In this document: one piece after another, positions 16,809 to 25,524 of the stretch
Numbering within the stretch: position 1 is the first letter of the stretch
How the letters are laid out: each line of letters opens with the position of its first letter
Assembly: GCF_004216955.1 (NCBI RefSeq)
Contig: NZ_SGXL01000001.1
Coordinates: 1,639,413 to 1,703,412, forward strand
From: Fictibacillus sp. BK138
GTDB taxonomy: Bacteria; Bacillota; Bacilli; Bacillales; Fictibacillaceae
DNA length: 64,000 nt
Direction of reading: 5' to 3'
The notes under the pieces: generated by a model
Database searches by the model: none
What the model was told of the DNA's origin: nothing
What the model saw: only the letters and a program-made list of their open reading frames with translations
Program-made: the position numbers and the translations under genes

Positions 16809-19619
16809 ATGACACGGCGATATGTCGTTATCGATTTTGAAACAACAGGAAATTCAGCAGCAAAAGGAGACCGGATTATCCAGATTGGAGCGGTCGTCGT
16901 TGAGGCAGGACAGATAACGGACAGATATTCAACGTTCATCCAGCCAGGCGTTCCCATCCCCCCTTTTATTGAACAATTAACGGGCATCAATGATGACATG
17001 GTCAAAGATGCTCCGTTATTTGAAGAAGTAGCGCCTAAGCTCCTTCAGATGCTTGAAGGAGCTTATTTTGTTGCGCATAACGTAATGTTCGACTATTCAT
17101 TCTTACAAGGTGAGCTGGACCGCTGCGGATACTCGCGGCTTTCCATGCCTCTTATTGATACTGTTGAGCTGTCTAGACTGCTTCTTTTAGGAGCAGATGG
17201 ATATCAGCTCGGAATGCTTGCAGAATACCTTGGGCTGGAACATGAAAATCCGCATCAGGCCGATAGTGACGCAGAAGTAACGGCTATGCTGCTCATACAT
17301 CTTTTAGAAAAGCTTGAGGCCTTGCCATTATTGACGTTAGAACGGCTATCTCCGTTTGTGAAAAAACTGCAGAGCTCTCTAGAAAATATCGTAAGTGATA
17401 TGATCAGTGATAAATCTGTCTTTTTAGCAGACGAAGAAACATATGATTTTTACCGTAAATTAGCACTTAAGAAAACAGCTAAACAGAACACGGAAGAATA
17501 TTATGATGACCTTGAAAGTGTAGATGCTTCTGATTTAGAACAAAAGTTGCAAAAACACATGGCGCATTATGAGATCCGTGAAAGTCAGCAAAAAATGGTA
17601 GAGCTTGTAGATGAAGCGCTTCATACGAATCAGCATCTAGTCATCGAGGCAGGAACTGGAGTAGGTAAATCACTAGGCTATCTCATACCTGGAGTTCGTT
17701 TTGCAAAAGAAAAGGATCGTCCGCTTGTGGTTTCAACACACACCGTTCAATTGCAGCAGCAGCTGTTAGAACGTGATGTGCCTTTATTAAAGAAAATCAT
17801 GCCTTTCGATTTCACTGCGACACTTTTAAAAGGCAGAAACCATTATTTATGTTTGAGAAAGTTTGAACATACTCTTCAGGATCATCATGAAGACAATTAT
17901 GATACGAACTTTACAAAAGCCCAATTGATAATATGGCTGACTGAAACAGAGCAGGGGGATGTTGAAGAATTATCGATGGCATCTGGCGGAAAACTGTTTT
18001 GGAATACAGTGAAGAGTGATGCGAATTCATGCTTGAACCATCGATGTCCATGGTTCTCGAGATGCTACTATCATAAGCAAAGAAGAGCTGCTCATGAATC
18101 CGATCTGGTTATTACGAATCATGCTTTATTGTTTACAGATTTAAAATCTGACTCACAGCTGCTTCCGTCTTATAAAGAAGCAGTTTTGGATGAAGCACAT
18201 CATATTGAAGAGGTAGTGAGTGATCATTTCGGCAAGGAAACCGATTATTTCACATTTTTGAAACTGCTGGACAGGCTCTCCTCAACAGAAAGTGATGGCA
18301 TGATGAATACGTTAAGAGAACTATCTGACCTTTTGGAAGTTCCGAAGTATGAAACATATCTGGCAAAATGGGACGGTCTGTTTCTAGATGTTAAAAATGA
18401 GCTGGATGATCTATTTAAGCAGATTAAAACGATTTGTGTAACGAAAGCTAAGTCTTCTCGATCTTCAGAGTTAACAAAGCAGACACTTCGTTATACGAAT
18501 GAGGATATAGAATCGGCACTTTGGGAACCAGTACTTGAGATGGAAGAGAGAGCTAAGCAGTATATATCAGATTTAGTAAAACCGGTTAAACGTCTTTTAA
18601 AGAGCTTTGATCTATTTGAGGAACATCTTACTGTTAAACAAAAAGGATTCTTAGTTGACATTGAAGGGCTTCTAAATGATCTGCAGGATGAAGCAGCAGT
18701 TCTTCATCACCTTCTCTCATGTCCATTATCTCAAGAAGTTTATTGGATGGAAGCCGAATCAAAAGGTCCTAGACATGCAGTTACTCTTTACGCGAAACCG
18801 GTTGAGATCGATCAGATTCTAGCAGATCAATTCTTTGGCAAAAAAAGCAGCGTTGTATTAACTTCGGCAACGATGAGTGTGAAAAACAAGTTCAGTTATA
18901 TATCCGAACGGCTTGGTCTCCTCGACTTTGGTCCTTTAAACGCACAGCTGCCATCACCTTTTAAATATGAGGAACAAGCAAAGCTGATGGTGCCGACTGA
19001 CATACCACTCATTAATGAGGTGGATCAAAAAACGTTTGTTGCTAAAATATCAACCTCTTTATATGAGATAGCAAAAGTTACAAAGGGCCGAATGCTCGTT
19101 CTGTTTACATCGTATGAGATGTTAAAAGAAACTCATTCAGCTTTTAAATCGTTGATGGATCAGGAAGAGTTCGTACTGATCGCACAAGGTGTTGACAGCG
19201 GTAGTAGAGCAAGACTGACCAAAAATTTCCAGCGTTTTGATAACGCCATACTTTTTGGAACAAACAGTTTTTGGGAAGGGATCGATATTCCAGGAGACGA
19301 TCTTTCCTGTCTAGTGATTATCAGACTTCCTTTTACACCTCCTGATCAGCCCGTAATGGCAGCGAAAAGCGAGAAACTGAAAACAGAAGGCGGTAATCCT
19401 TTCTACGATCTTTCGCTTCCGCAAGCCATCATCCGCTTTAAACAAGGTTTTGGACGATTGGTAAGAAGCAGCAGAGATAAAGGGGCTGTTTTCGTTTTTG
19501 ACCGCCGAATGATCGAAACACGTTATGGAAAATCGTTTATTCAGTCACTGCCTAAACTGCCGGTTTCTATTAAGCCGGTCGACGATCTCGTTGATGAACT
19601 TCGGGACTGGATGGATTAG
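16809..19619 (+). CDS. dinG: DinG-family helicase with N-terminal 3'-5' exonuclease domain
   Basis: 936 residues. An N-terminal DEDD exonuclease domain (about 1-170) begins with VIDFETTG and includes AHNVMFDYSF and HQADSDAEV. The helicase part has Walker A EAGTGVGKS near 280, DEAHH near 460, SATMS, and the C-terminal FWEGIDIPG and FKQGFGRLVRS motifs. Four cysteines between (CLRKF, CLNHRCPWFSRC) lie in the region that binds Fe-S in XPD-like helicases, though spacing should be checked. Length is close to B. subtilis DinG (931). No LexA-like box is seen upstream despite the name. Confidence 0.94.
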   Translation: MTRRYVVIDFETTGNSAAKGDRIIQIGAVVVEAGQITDRYSTFIQPGVPIPPFIEQLTGINDDMVKDAPLFEEVAPKLLQMLEGAYFVAHNVMFDYSFLQGELDRCGYSRLSMPLIDTVELSRLLLLGADGYQLGMLAEYLGLEHENPHQADSDAEVTAMLLIHLLEKLEALPLLTLERLSPFVKKLQSSLENIVSDMISDKSVFLADEETYDFYRKLALKKTAKQNTEEYYDDLESVDASDLEQKLQKHMAHYEIRESQQKMVELVDEALHTNQHLVIEAGTGVGKSLGYLIPGVRFAKEKDRPLVVSTHTVQLQQQLLERDVPLLKKIMPFDFTATLLKGRNHYLCLRKFEHTLQDHHEDNYDTNFTKAQLIIWLTETEQGDVEELSMASGGKLFWNTVKSDANSCLNHRCPWFSRCYYHKQRRAAHESDLVITNHALLFTDLKSDSQLLPSYKEAVLDEAHHIEEVVSDHFGKETDYFTFLKLLDRLSSTESDGMMNTLRELSDLLEVPKYETYLAKWDGLFLDVKNELDDLFKQIKTICVTKAKSSRSSELTKQTLRYTNEDIESALWEPVLEMEERAKQYISDLVKPVKRLLKSFDLFEEHLTVKQKGFLVDIEGLLNDLQDEAAVLHHLLSCPLSQEVYWMEAESKGPRHAVTLYAKPVEIDQILADQFFGKKSSVVLTSATMSVKNKFSYISERLGLLDFGPLNAQLPSPFKYEEQAKLMVPTDIPLINEVDQKTFVAKISTSLYEIAKVTKGRMLVLFTSYEMLKETHSAFKSLMDQEEFVLIAQGVDSGSRARLTKNFQRFDNAILFGTNSFWEGIDIPGDDLSCLVIIRLPFTPPDQPVMAAKSEKLKTEGGNPFYDLSLPQAIIRFKQGFGRLVRSSRDKGAVFVFDRRMIETRYGKSFIQSLPKLPVSIKPVDDLVDELRDWMD

Positions 19620-19627
19620 AACGAAGA

Positions 19628-19672
19628 AGCTGACATACAAAGGGAAATCCTTGTGATGTCGGCTTTTCGTTT
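19628..19672 (+). terminator. Probable terminator after dinG
   Basis: GCTGACATACAAAGG pairs with CCTTGTGATGTCGGC (one bulge) around GAAAT, followed by TTTTCGTTTATT. Confidence 0.7.
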
Positions 19673-19763
19673 ATTGAAAGGCTTGTTATGGATTACTGCG
19701 TTTCGCCGTGATTAAGCGAAATTGCGCGAACTCTTAAATTTTAGCTTGAAAGTGTAATAAATA

Positions 19764-19930
19764 AATGCTGTTTTCGCAAAACTTTGTTGTTTTTGAAAGT
19801 AGTTGAATTCCGTTCCAGGTAGCTCGCTTTCCGCGGGGCGTGCGGTGAGCCTCCTGCCGCTCTGTGCCATTAGGAGCCTCCACCTGACCGCTCGTCCCGC
19901 AGGAACCTCGCACCTTGCACTCCATTCAAC
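19764..19930 (-). repeat. Dispersed fold-back repeat, copy 2 (reverse orientation)
   Basis: Read on the minus strand this begins GTTGAATGGAGTGCAAGG, continues through GGTGCGAGGTTCC and CGCGGGGCGTGCGGTGAGCC (core 19802-19930), and ends GAAAACAGCAT. It matches copy 1 over its whole length, including the right-end extension. An open frame on the minus strand (stop side at 19734) is a by-product of the repeat. Confidence 0.85.
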
Positions 19931-19994
19931 TTATCTATGAAGTGAAAAAATGGATTGTAAGCAAGACTCTTTTAGAAAAGACCCTAAATAAAAG

Positions 19995-20011
19995 ATCACG
20001 TACCGTGAAAT
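19995..20011 (+). repeat. Variant of the TTTCACGTACCGTA motif with the opposite half completed
   Basis: ATCACGTACCGTGAAAT shares the core CACGTACCGT with three exact copies elsewhere. Here the right half (CGTGAAAT) is complete; in the others the left half (TTTCACG) is. Together they imply a palindrome ATTTCACG-TAC-CGTGAAAT. Confidence 0.6.
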
Positions 20012-20076
20012 GTTTTATTAACGTTGAATAATCCCCTGATTTTAGGCATTCTAAAGTACCACTTTAAAAGAATTTC

Positions 20077-20085
20077 TGCTATAGT
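20077..20085 (+). promoter_or_regulatory. Extended -10 promoter of ypmA
   Basis: TGCTATAGT (TG-N-TATAGT) lies 38 bp upstream of the ypmA start. It is the only promoter-like signal before the ypmA-ypmB-aspB-asnS cluster. Confidence 0.55.
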
Positions 20086-20122
20086 AAACAGGGATAAGTT
20101 TCAAAGTATAGGAGGAAGAACA

Positions 20123-20293
20123 ATGGAAAGTAAAATCGAGGTTCTTTCTACGGTTAAGGTAGACAAGTCTAGTGATTTGTACAAAGTGGTTTCAGAGTTG
20201 AACAAAACATTGAAGCATCAGGATCTAATGTTTGGGCTTGCGTTAGATGACGAGAATAAAGAAAAGATGATTTTTACGATCTATCGCACATAG
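20123..20293 (+). CDS. ypmA: Small conserved protein YpmA
   Basis: 56 residues from ATG 20123 behind AGGAGGAAG; upstream in-frame codons lack a ribosome site and precede the promoter. The sequence MESKIEVLSTVKVDKSSDLYKVV and the end MIFTIYRT match the bacillus-specific YpmA family, 56 residues in B. subtilis as well. No function is known. It is soluble and has no motif. ypmB starts 12 bp downstream, and the gene heads the cluster with aspB and asnS. Confidence 0.88.
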   Translation: MESKIEVLSTVKVDKSSDLYKVVSELNKTLKHQDLMFGLALDDENKEKMIFTIYRT

Positions 20294-20305
20294 AGAGGCT
20301 GAAAT

Positions 20306-20791
20306 ATGGGAAAAAAGTGGATACTTATTATTGTGGGCATTTTGGTTTTAGCAAGCTGGCAGGCATATTACCTTTATAGCGGAGTGCAAGCTAAACCACA
20401 GAAAAAAGAAGCTGAAGCTGTTGAACTTGCAAAAAAAGAAAAAAATCTTACATCTGTTACAAATGTAGAGCACTTTTTCAAGAATGAAACCTATTATGTA
20501 GTAGAAGGTAAGAACGAGCATGGGACTGATATGATCGTCTGGGTAGGAAAAGATAAAAAGATTTTTTCAGAGATTGCTAAAAAAGGCTTATCAGAAAAAC
20601 AGATGATTGATTATGTGAAAAAGAACCATAATGCTGAACAAATTATTGACAGCCGTATAGGCATGGAAGATGAGATCCCATTATGGGAGGTAGTCTATAT
20701 CGATGATCAAGATCGCTATACGTATTATTATGGATACTTTGAAACAGGAAAACGGTATGAGATCTACCGTCTTAAAAAATCTGAACAATAA
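20306..20791 (+). CDS. ypmB: YpmB-like membrane-anchored protein (DUF5590)
   Basis: 161 residues with an N-terminal signal anchor (WILIIVGILVLASWQAYYLY) and an exposed PepSY-like alpha/beta region that includes LTSVTNVEHFFKNETYYVVEGKN and EIPLWEVVYIDDQDRYTYYYGYF. It is probably exposed outside the membrane. The family is common in bacilli and has no established role. ATG 20306 has GAGAGGCTG upstream. It sits between ypmA and aspB with short spacing, so the four genes are likely one transcript. Confidence 0.87.
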   Translation: MGKKWILIIVGILVLASWQAYYLYSGVQAKPQKKEAEAVELAKKEKNLTSVTNVEHFFKNETYYVVEGKNEHGTDMIVWVGKDKKIFSEIAKKGLSEKQMIDYVKKNHNAEQIIDSRIGMEDEIPLWEVVYIDDQDRYTYYYGYFETGKRYEIYRLKKSEQ

Positions 20792-20811
20792 AAAAGTGGA
20801 GGGATATTATA

Positions 20812-22002
20812 ATGAAGCTTGCAAAACGTGTGGAGGCATTGACACCTTCGACAACATTGGCAATTACAGCAAAGGCAAACGCACTTAAAGCAGAAGGGCA
20901 CAATGTAATCGGTCTTGGTGCAGGAGAGCCGGATTTTAATACTCCTATACATATTATTGAAGCTGCTTATCAGTCTATGAAAGAAGGACATACAAAGTAT
21001 ACAGCTTCGGGCGGTCTACTTTCGCTTAAAAAAGCGATCACAAACAAATTAAAACAAGATCAAGGGCTAACATATGAAACTTCTCAGATCATCGTGAGTA
21101 CAGGAGCGAAGCACTCACTTTATTCCTTGTTCCAAGCAATAATTGATGAAGGTGACGAAGTAATCATCCCTATTCCTTACTGGGTAAGTTATCCTGAACA
21201 AGTTAAACTTGCAGGGGGAGTCCCAGTTTATGTAGAAGGAAAAGAAGAGAATCAATTCAAGATTACAGCAGAAGATTTGAAAACATCGATCACAAAACAG
21301 ACGAAAGCGCTAGTTTTAAATTCCCCTAGCAATCCGACTGGTTCACTTTATACAGCTGACGAGCTGAAAGCGATCGGTGAAGTCTGTCTTGAAGAAGATG
21401 TGCTGATCGTTTCTGATGAAATCTATGAAAAATTAATCTATGGCGGGGCTAGGCACACATCGATCGCTGAACTTTCCCCAGAGCTGAAAGAGCAGACGAT
21501 CATCATTAATGGACTTTCGAAGTCACATGCGATGACAGGGTGGAGAATCGGATTTGCAGCCGGAAACGCTAAGATTATTAAGGCTATGACAAATTTGGAT
21601 AGCCACAGTACATCCAATCCAACTACTATTTCTCAGCATGGTGCTTTAGCTGCTTACAATGGCACACAAGAGCCTGTTGAAGAGATGCGTCAAGCTTTTG
21701 AAGAGCGAATGAACAAAGTCTATGAGCGTCTTATCACATTGCCTGGCATCAGTTGTGTTAAACCCAATGGTGCGTTCTATCTTTTCCCGAATGCAAAAGA
21801 GGCTGTTGAGATTACAGGCTTTAATACAGTGGACGAATGGGTTGAAGCGATTTTAGAAGAAGAGAAAGTTGCGCTTGTTCCAGGTTCAGGATTTGGTGCT
21901 CCTGATAACGTTCGCCTTTCATATGCAACTTCATTGGACACAATCATGGAAGCACTTGATCGAATTGAACGTTTTATCGTCCGCCATTCAAAGAAAGATT
22001 GA
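20812..22002 (+). CDS. aspB: Aspartate aminotransferase (class I)
   Basis: 396 residues, fold-type I PLP enzyme of the Igamma aspartate transaminase group. Features are GLGAGEPDFNTP, YTASGGLLSLKKAI, LNSPSNPTGSLY, VSDEIYEKLIYGG, the Schiff-base lysine in GLSKSHAMTGWRIGF (about Lys237) and the C-terminal VRLSYATS with the carboxylate-binding arginine. It interconverts aspartate and oxaloacetate. RBS TGGAGGG precedes ATG 20812. Adjacent asnS uses the asparagine made from its product, the same aspB-asnS pairing as in B. subtilis. Confidence 0.95.
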   Translation: MKLAKRVEALTPSTTLAITAKANALKAEGHNVIGLGAGEPDFNTPIHIIEAAYQSMKEGHTKYTASGGLLSLKKAITNKLKQDQGLTYETSQIIVSTGAKHSLYSLFQAIIDEGDEVIIPIPYWVSYPEQVKLAGGVPVYVEGKEENQFKITAEDLKTSITKQTKALVLNSPSNPTGSLYTADELKAIGEVCLEEDVLIVSDEIYEKLIYGGARHTSIAELSPELKEQTIIINGLSKSHAMTGWRIGFAAGNAKIIKAMTNLDSHSTSNPTTISQHGALAAYNGTQEPVEEMRQAFEERMNKVYERLITLPGISCVKPNGAFYLFPNAKEAVEITGFNTVDEWVEAILEEEKVALVPGSGFGAPDNVRLSYATSLDTIMEALDRIERFIVRHSKKD

Positions 22003-22070
22003 TTTTTAGTGAGCGGTCATTCATAATTTTTTGATAGAGACAGATTTTAGAAACAGTGGAGGTACATTTT

Positions 22071-23363
22071 GTGAAAACTACTATTAAAAAGCTACGCGAA
22101 CATGTTGGTGAGTCTGTAACGATTGGTGCATGGCTCTCAAATAAACGCTCTTCAGGTAAAATTGCTTTCTTGCAATTGCGTGATGGAACAGGATTTGTTC
22201 AGGGTGTCGTTGTAAAAAGCGAAGTTGGAGAAGAAATTTTTGCAAAAGCTAAAGGATTAACTCAAGAATCCAGTCTATACGTAACAGGTACTGTAAAAGA
22301 GGACGAGCGTTCGGCACTTGGTGTGGAACTTGAAGTAACTGAGGTTGAAGTACTGCATCAAGCTGTAGATTACCCGATAACACCGAAAGAGCATGGAACA
22401 GAATTTTTGATGGATCACCGTCACCTTTGGATCCGCTCAAAGCGCCAGCACAGCATTTTAAAGATCAGAAACGAAATCATTCATGCTGTAAACGAGTTCT
22501 TCTATAACAATGATTTTATAAAAGTAGACCCTCCAATTCTTACTGGAAGCTCTGCTGAAGGAACAACATCTTTGTTTCATACAAAATACTTTGAAGAAGA
22601 TGCTTATCTTTCTCAAAGCGGACAGCTTTATATGGAAGCTGCAGCGATGGCACTTGGAAAAGTATATTCTTTCGGACCGACTTTCCGAGCTGAGAAGTCT
22701 AAGACCCGCCGTCACTTGATTGAGTTTTGGATGATCGAGCCTGAGATGGCATTCGTTGAACACGAAGAATCACTTGAAATTCAGGAGCAGTTCATCTCAC
22801 ATATCGTTCAATCTGTGATCAAGCGCTGTGAAAACGAGCTGAAGACACTTGGTCGTGATATTTCGAAATTAGAGAACGTTAAAGCTCCTTTCCCGCGTGT
22901 TTCTTATGATGATGCGATTAAAATGTTAAAAGAAAAAGGATTTGATGATATTGAGTGGGGTGATGACTTTGGTGCTCCTCACGAAACGGCGATTGCTGAG
23001 AGCTTTGATAAACCGGTATTTATCACAAACTACCCTAAAGACATAAAAGCGTTCTATATGAAGCCGGATCCAGACCGCGAAGATGTTGTATTATGTGCAG
23101 ACTTGATCGCTCCTGAAGGGTATGGAGAGATTATCGGAGGAAGCCAGCGTATCGACGACCTTGCTCTAATGGAGCAGCGTTATGAAGAACACGGATTAAC
23201 AGATGATGCTTATAAGTGGTATCTAGAGCTCAGAAAATACGGAAGCGTTCCTCATTCTGGATTTGGTCTTGGCTTAGAACGTACAGTTGCTTGGATTTCT
23301 GGAGCTGAACACGTTCGTGAAACGATCCCGTTCCCTCGTCTATTAAACCGTTTATATCCTTAA
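22071..23363 (+). CDS. asnS: Asparagine--tRNA ligase
   Basis: 430 residues from GTG 22071, chosen because GTGGAGGT sits 9 bp upstream (an in-frame GTG at 22056 overlaps that ribosome site); this gives exactly the B. subtilis length. The N-terminal OB fold (about 1-110) binds the anticodon; the class II core has motif 2 [25 protein letters not shown] and motif 3 [15 protein letters not shown]. It charges tRNA-Asn directly. No T-box fits in the 68-bp gap after aspB. A terminator follows. Confidence 0.97.
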   Translation: MKTTIKKLREHVGESVTIGAWLSNKRSSGKIAFLQLRDGTGFVQGVVVKSEVGEEIFAKAKGLTQESSLYVTGTVKEDERSALGVELEVTEVEVLHQAVDYPITPKEHGTEFLMDHRHLWIRSKRQHSILKIRNEIIHAVNEFFYNNDFIKVDPPILTGSSAEGTTSLFHTKYFEEDAYLSQSGQLYMEAAAMALGKVYSFGPTFRAEKSKTRRHLIEFWMIEPEMAFVEHEESLEIQEQFISHIVQSVIKRCENELKTLGRDISKLENVKAPFPRVSYDDAIKMLKEKGFDDIEWGDDFGAPHETAIAESFDKPVFITNYPKDIKAFYMKPDPDREDVVLCADLIAPEGYGEIIGGSQRIDDLALMEQRYEEHGLTDDAYKWYLELRKYGSVPHSGFGLGLERTVAWISGAEHVRETIPFPRLLNRLYP

Positions 23364-23372
23364 TAAATATGA

Positions 23373-23402
23373 AAAATCTCCCTGGTGCAGGGAGGTTTTT
23401 TT
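23373..23402 (+). terminator. Intrinsic terminator after asnS
   Basis: AAATCTCCCT and AGGGAGGTTT pair around GGTGC, followed by a run of T. Confidence 0.9.
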
Positions 23403-23435
23403 CTTGGCTTTATCAAAAGATAGAGCTAGTTCTTA

Positions 23436-23444
23436 TGCTATAAT
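23436..23444 (+). promoter_or_regulatory. Extended -10 promoter of dnaD
   Basis: TGCTATAAT, a perfect extended -10, lies 20 bp before the GTG start. It rules out the upstream TTG at 23404 as the translation start. Confidence 0.7.
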
Positions 23445-23463
23445 GGTACAAGAGGTGTTGCAA

Positions 23464-24177
23464 GTGAACGGAATGTTATTTGAAAAATGGATGACAGAAG
23501 GATCGGTCAGCATACCAAATATGCTTTTGAAATCTTATAAAAAAATCGGACTTTCAGATACCGAATGTATGCTGTTCATACAGCTTCATGTCTTTATTGA
23601 ATCTGGAAACTATTTTCCTACTCCGATAGAACTGGCTGAACGGATGACGGCTTCATCCCATGAGATGTCTTCCATGCTTCGTTCATTAGTTGGAAGAGGG
23701 CTCCTTGGGATGGACCAATACGAGGATAAAGAAAAAGGCGTTTATTTTGAAGCGTATACCTTGCAGCCGTTATGGAACAGGCTGATGGATAGTTTAAAAG
23801 AAGAAGAACAAATACAGAAAGAGACAAATAGAGAACAGCTTGAGAAGAATGTATTTGTATTATTCGAAAAAGAATTCGGCCGGCCGCTTTCTCCGATGGA
23901 ACTTGAAACATTAAAAATATGGATGGATGAAGACCGACAATCTCCAGAACTCATACTAACGGCATTAAAGGAATCCGTTTTGTCGGGCAAACTCAACTTC
24001 AGATATATCGATCGCATTCTTTTTGAATGGAAGAAAAACGGAATAATGACTCCAGAATCTGCAAAGCAGTATGGAGAGAAATTCCGTGTCAGACAGCTGC
24101 AGAAATCTGGCCAATCCGATAAACCAAGAAAAGACAGTGAACTAAAGAGGCCCGTTTATAATTGGCTAGAATCATAA
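23464..24177 (+). CDS. dnaD: DNA replication initiation protein DnaD
   Basis: 237 residues from GTG 23464, with AGAGGTG six bases upstream and just below the promoter. The N-terminal winged-helix DDBH1 domain (IPNMLLKSYKKIGLSDTECMLFIQLHVF, about 17-45, through YFPTPIELAERMTAS) and the C-terminal DDBH2 domain (FEKEFGRPLSPMELETLKIWMDE, with a later YIDRILFEWKKNGI) are both present. DnaD works with DnaB and DnaI to load the replicative helicase and remodels DNA at oriC and restart sites. nth follows, separated by a terminator. Similar in length to B. subtilis DnaD (232). Confidence 0.93.
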   Translation: MNGMLFEKWMTEGSVSIPNMLLKSYKKIGLSDTECMLFIQLHVFIESGNYFPTPIELAERMTASSHEMSSMLRSLVGRGLLGMDQYEDKEKGVYFEAYTLQPLWNRLMDSLKEEEQIQKETNREQLEKNVFVLFEKEFGRPLSPMELETLKIWMDEDRQSPELILTALKESVLSGKLNFRYIDRILFEWKKNGIMTPESAKQYGEKFRVRQLQKSGQSDKPRKDSELKRPVYNWLES

Positions 24178-24189
24178 ATGCAAAACAAA

Positions 24190-24219
24190 CAGACCCATAT
24201 AAAACTGGGTCTTCTTTTT
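24190..24219 (+). terminator. Terminator between dnaD and nth
   Basis: AGACCCA (24191-24197) pairs with TGGGTCT (24206-24212), followed by TCTTTTTC. It is short, so partial readthrough into nth is likely. Confidence 0.65.
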
Positions 24220-24240
24220 CATTACAGGAGGAATGTAAAC

Positions 24241-24900
24241 GTGTTAAACAAAGCTCAGATTCAATTTTGCCTGGAACAGATCGAGGATATGTTTCCAGAT
24301 GCTCATTGTGAGCTGCATCACTCAAATCCGTTCGAGTTGACGATAGCTGTCCTGTTATCTGCACAATGTACGGATGCACTTGTTAATAAAGTAACACCAA
24401 AGCTTTTTGAAAAATATAAAAACCCTCAAGATTACTTGGAGGTTTCTCTTGAAGAACTTCAAGATGACATCAGATCGATAGGGCTTTATCGCAACAAGGC
24501 GAAAAACATTCAAAAATTAAGTGAGCTCGTCCTTAACGAATACGGTGGAGAAATTCCAAAAGACCGTGATGAGCTGACAAAGCTTCCAGGTGTAGGTAGA
24601 AAAACAGCGAACGTAGTTGTTTCCGTTGCTTATGATGTCCCTGCTATCGCAGTTGATACACATGTTGAACGCGTTTCAAAAAGACTAGGAATCTGCCGAT
24701 GGAAAGATTCTGTCTTGCAAGTGGAAGAAACACTAATGAAAAAGATTCCTAAAGAACTATGGGGTGCTACACACCACCGTCTTATTTTTTTTGGAAGGTA
24801 TCATTGTAAGGCCCAAAATCCTAATTGTCCTGAGTGTCCTTTGCTATCTATATGTCGTGAAGGCAAAAAGCGGATGAATCAAAAAGAGAAGAAGAAATGA
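24241..24900 (+). CDS. nth: Endonuclease III
   Basis: 219 residues, the same length as B. subtilis Nth. The start is GTG 24241 behind AGGAGG; the longer frame from 24178 runs through the terminator. The helix-hairpin-helix LPGVGRKTANVV contains the catalytic Lys (about 120), the catalytic Asp is in AVDTHV, and the [4Fe-4S] ligands are the C-X6-C-X2-C-X5-C pattern in CKAQNPNCPECPLLSIC. It excises oxidised pyrimidines and cleaves at abasic sites. A terminator follows. Confidence 0.97.
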   Translation: MLNKAQIQFCLEQIEDMFPDAHCELHHSNPFELTIAVLLSAQCTDALVNKVTPKLFEKYKNPQDYLEVSLEELQDDIRSIGLYRNKAKNIQKLSELVLNEYGGEIPKDRDELTKLPGVGRKTANVVVSVAYDVPAIAVDTHVERVSKRLGICRWKDSVLQVEETLMKKIPKELWGATHHRLIFFGRYHCKAQNPNCPECPLLSICREGKKRMNQKEKKK

Positions 24901-24918
24901 CTAGCAAAAATAACCATA

Positions 24919-24963
24919 GACTGACTCAAATGAGCGAATTCTACCTCTAGAGTCAGTTTTTTA
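24919..24963 (+). terminator. Terminator after nth
   Basis: CTGACTC (24921-24927) pairs with GAGTCAG (24950-24956), followed by TTTTTT; the loop is long at 22 bases. Confidence 0.75.
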
Positions 24964-24981
24964 ATTCATTTTATTTGATTT

Positions 24982-24990
24982 TGGTACAAT
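24982..24990 (+). promoter_or_regulatory. Extended -10 promoter before ypoC
   Basis: TGGTACAAT (TG-N-TACAAT). A start near 24997 would put the 21-bp repeat array at 25001 inside the ypoC 5' leader. Confidence 0.5.
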
Positions 24991-25000
24991 TTGTTAAAAT

Positions 25001-25084
25001 ATGTGATGTAGAGCGATTTTTATGTGATTGCTTGCATATTCTATGTGATGAGATCATGTTTTTATGTGATCATGACTGATTTTT
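25001..25084 (+). repeat. 21-bp tandem array, family B (ATGTGAT units)
   Basis: Four units start at 25001, 25022, 25043 and 25064, exactly 21 bp apart. Each opens with ATGTGAT and most end in a T run. The consensus differs from the family A arrays at 2.5 and 52.2 kb although the period is identical. It lies between the predicted ypoC promoter and the ypoC ribosome site. Confidence 0.8.
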
Positions 25085-25112
25085 ACCTTTTAATAAAAGG
25101 AGGGAGTTCATT

Positions 25113-25469
25113 TTGGAACAATATATAGAACAATTGACAGAGATATTTAAAGAATGGAAAGAAAAAAGTCCGTTTATAGCGGAGTGTTTTAAAAAACGTG
25201 ATCGAAATAAAGCAAAAGAACCGATGATCTATTTTTTTCACCAGTTTTTGAAGGCGTTATTTTTCGGTAACAGAAAAATGGTCGATGAACAGGTGTTTCT
25301 AAAATGGAAAGAGAACGTAAAGAAACTAAATGGACTGCCAGTTAATGCTATAGAGCGCCTTTCATTTATTGAAGAACAGCCGGATCATTATCAATCTTTT
25401 ATTCAGTTAAGTGAATTATTTTCGGAATGGGAAAAGAAAAGTGTCATACTTTTTAAGCGGAAAACATAA
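25113..25469 (+). CDS. ypoC: YpoC-like protein
   Basis: 118 residues from TTG 25113 behind AAGGAGGG. The position between nth and ponA/recU and the helical, basic sequence (EQYIEQLTEIFKEWKEKSP, KEPMIYFFHQFLKALFFGN) match YpoC of bacilli; this copy is shorter than the roughly 165 residues I recall for B. subtilis. No catalytic motif or membrane segment is present and the function is unknown. Its leader carries the family B repeat array. A LysM-GH18 gene follows after 55 bp. Confidence 0.72.
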   Translation: MEQYIEQLTEIFKEWKEKSPFIAECFKKRDRNKAKEPMIYFFHQFLKALFFGNRKMVDEQVFLKWKENVKKLNGLPVNAIERLSFIEEQPDHYQSFIQLSELFSEWEKKSVILFKRKT

Positions 25470-25524
25470 GGACAAGGCACTTGGACATATGATGAAAGCA
25501 TGAGATGTATCAAGGAGGGGTATC

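Noticed and set aside
22003-22070. T-box riboswitch before asnS
   Set aside because: The 68-bp gap is too short and holds no AGGGTGGNACCGCG-like element or terminator.
25445-25510. Possible sigma-E or sigma-K promoter before the LysM-GH18 gene (CATATGAT, CATAAGGA)
   Set aside because: Two weak alternatives exist and neither has a convincing -35 at the right spacing, so no feature is called.
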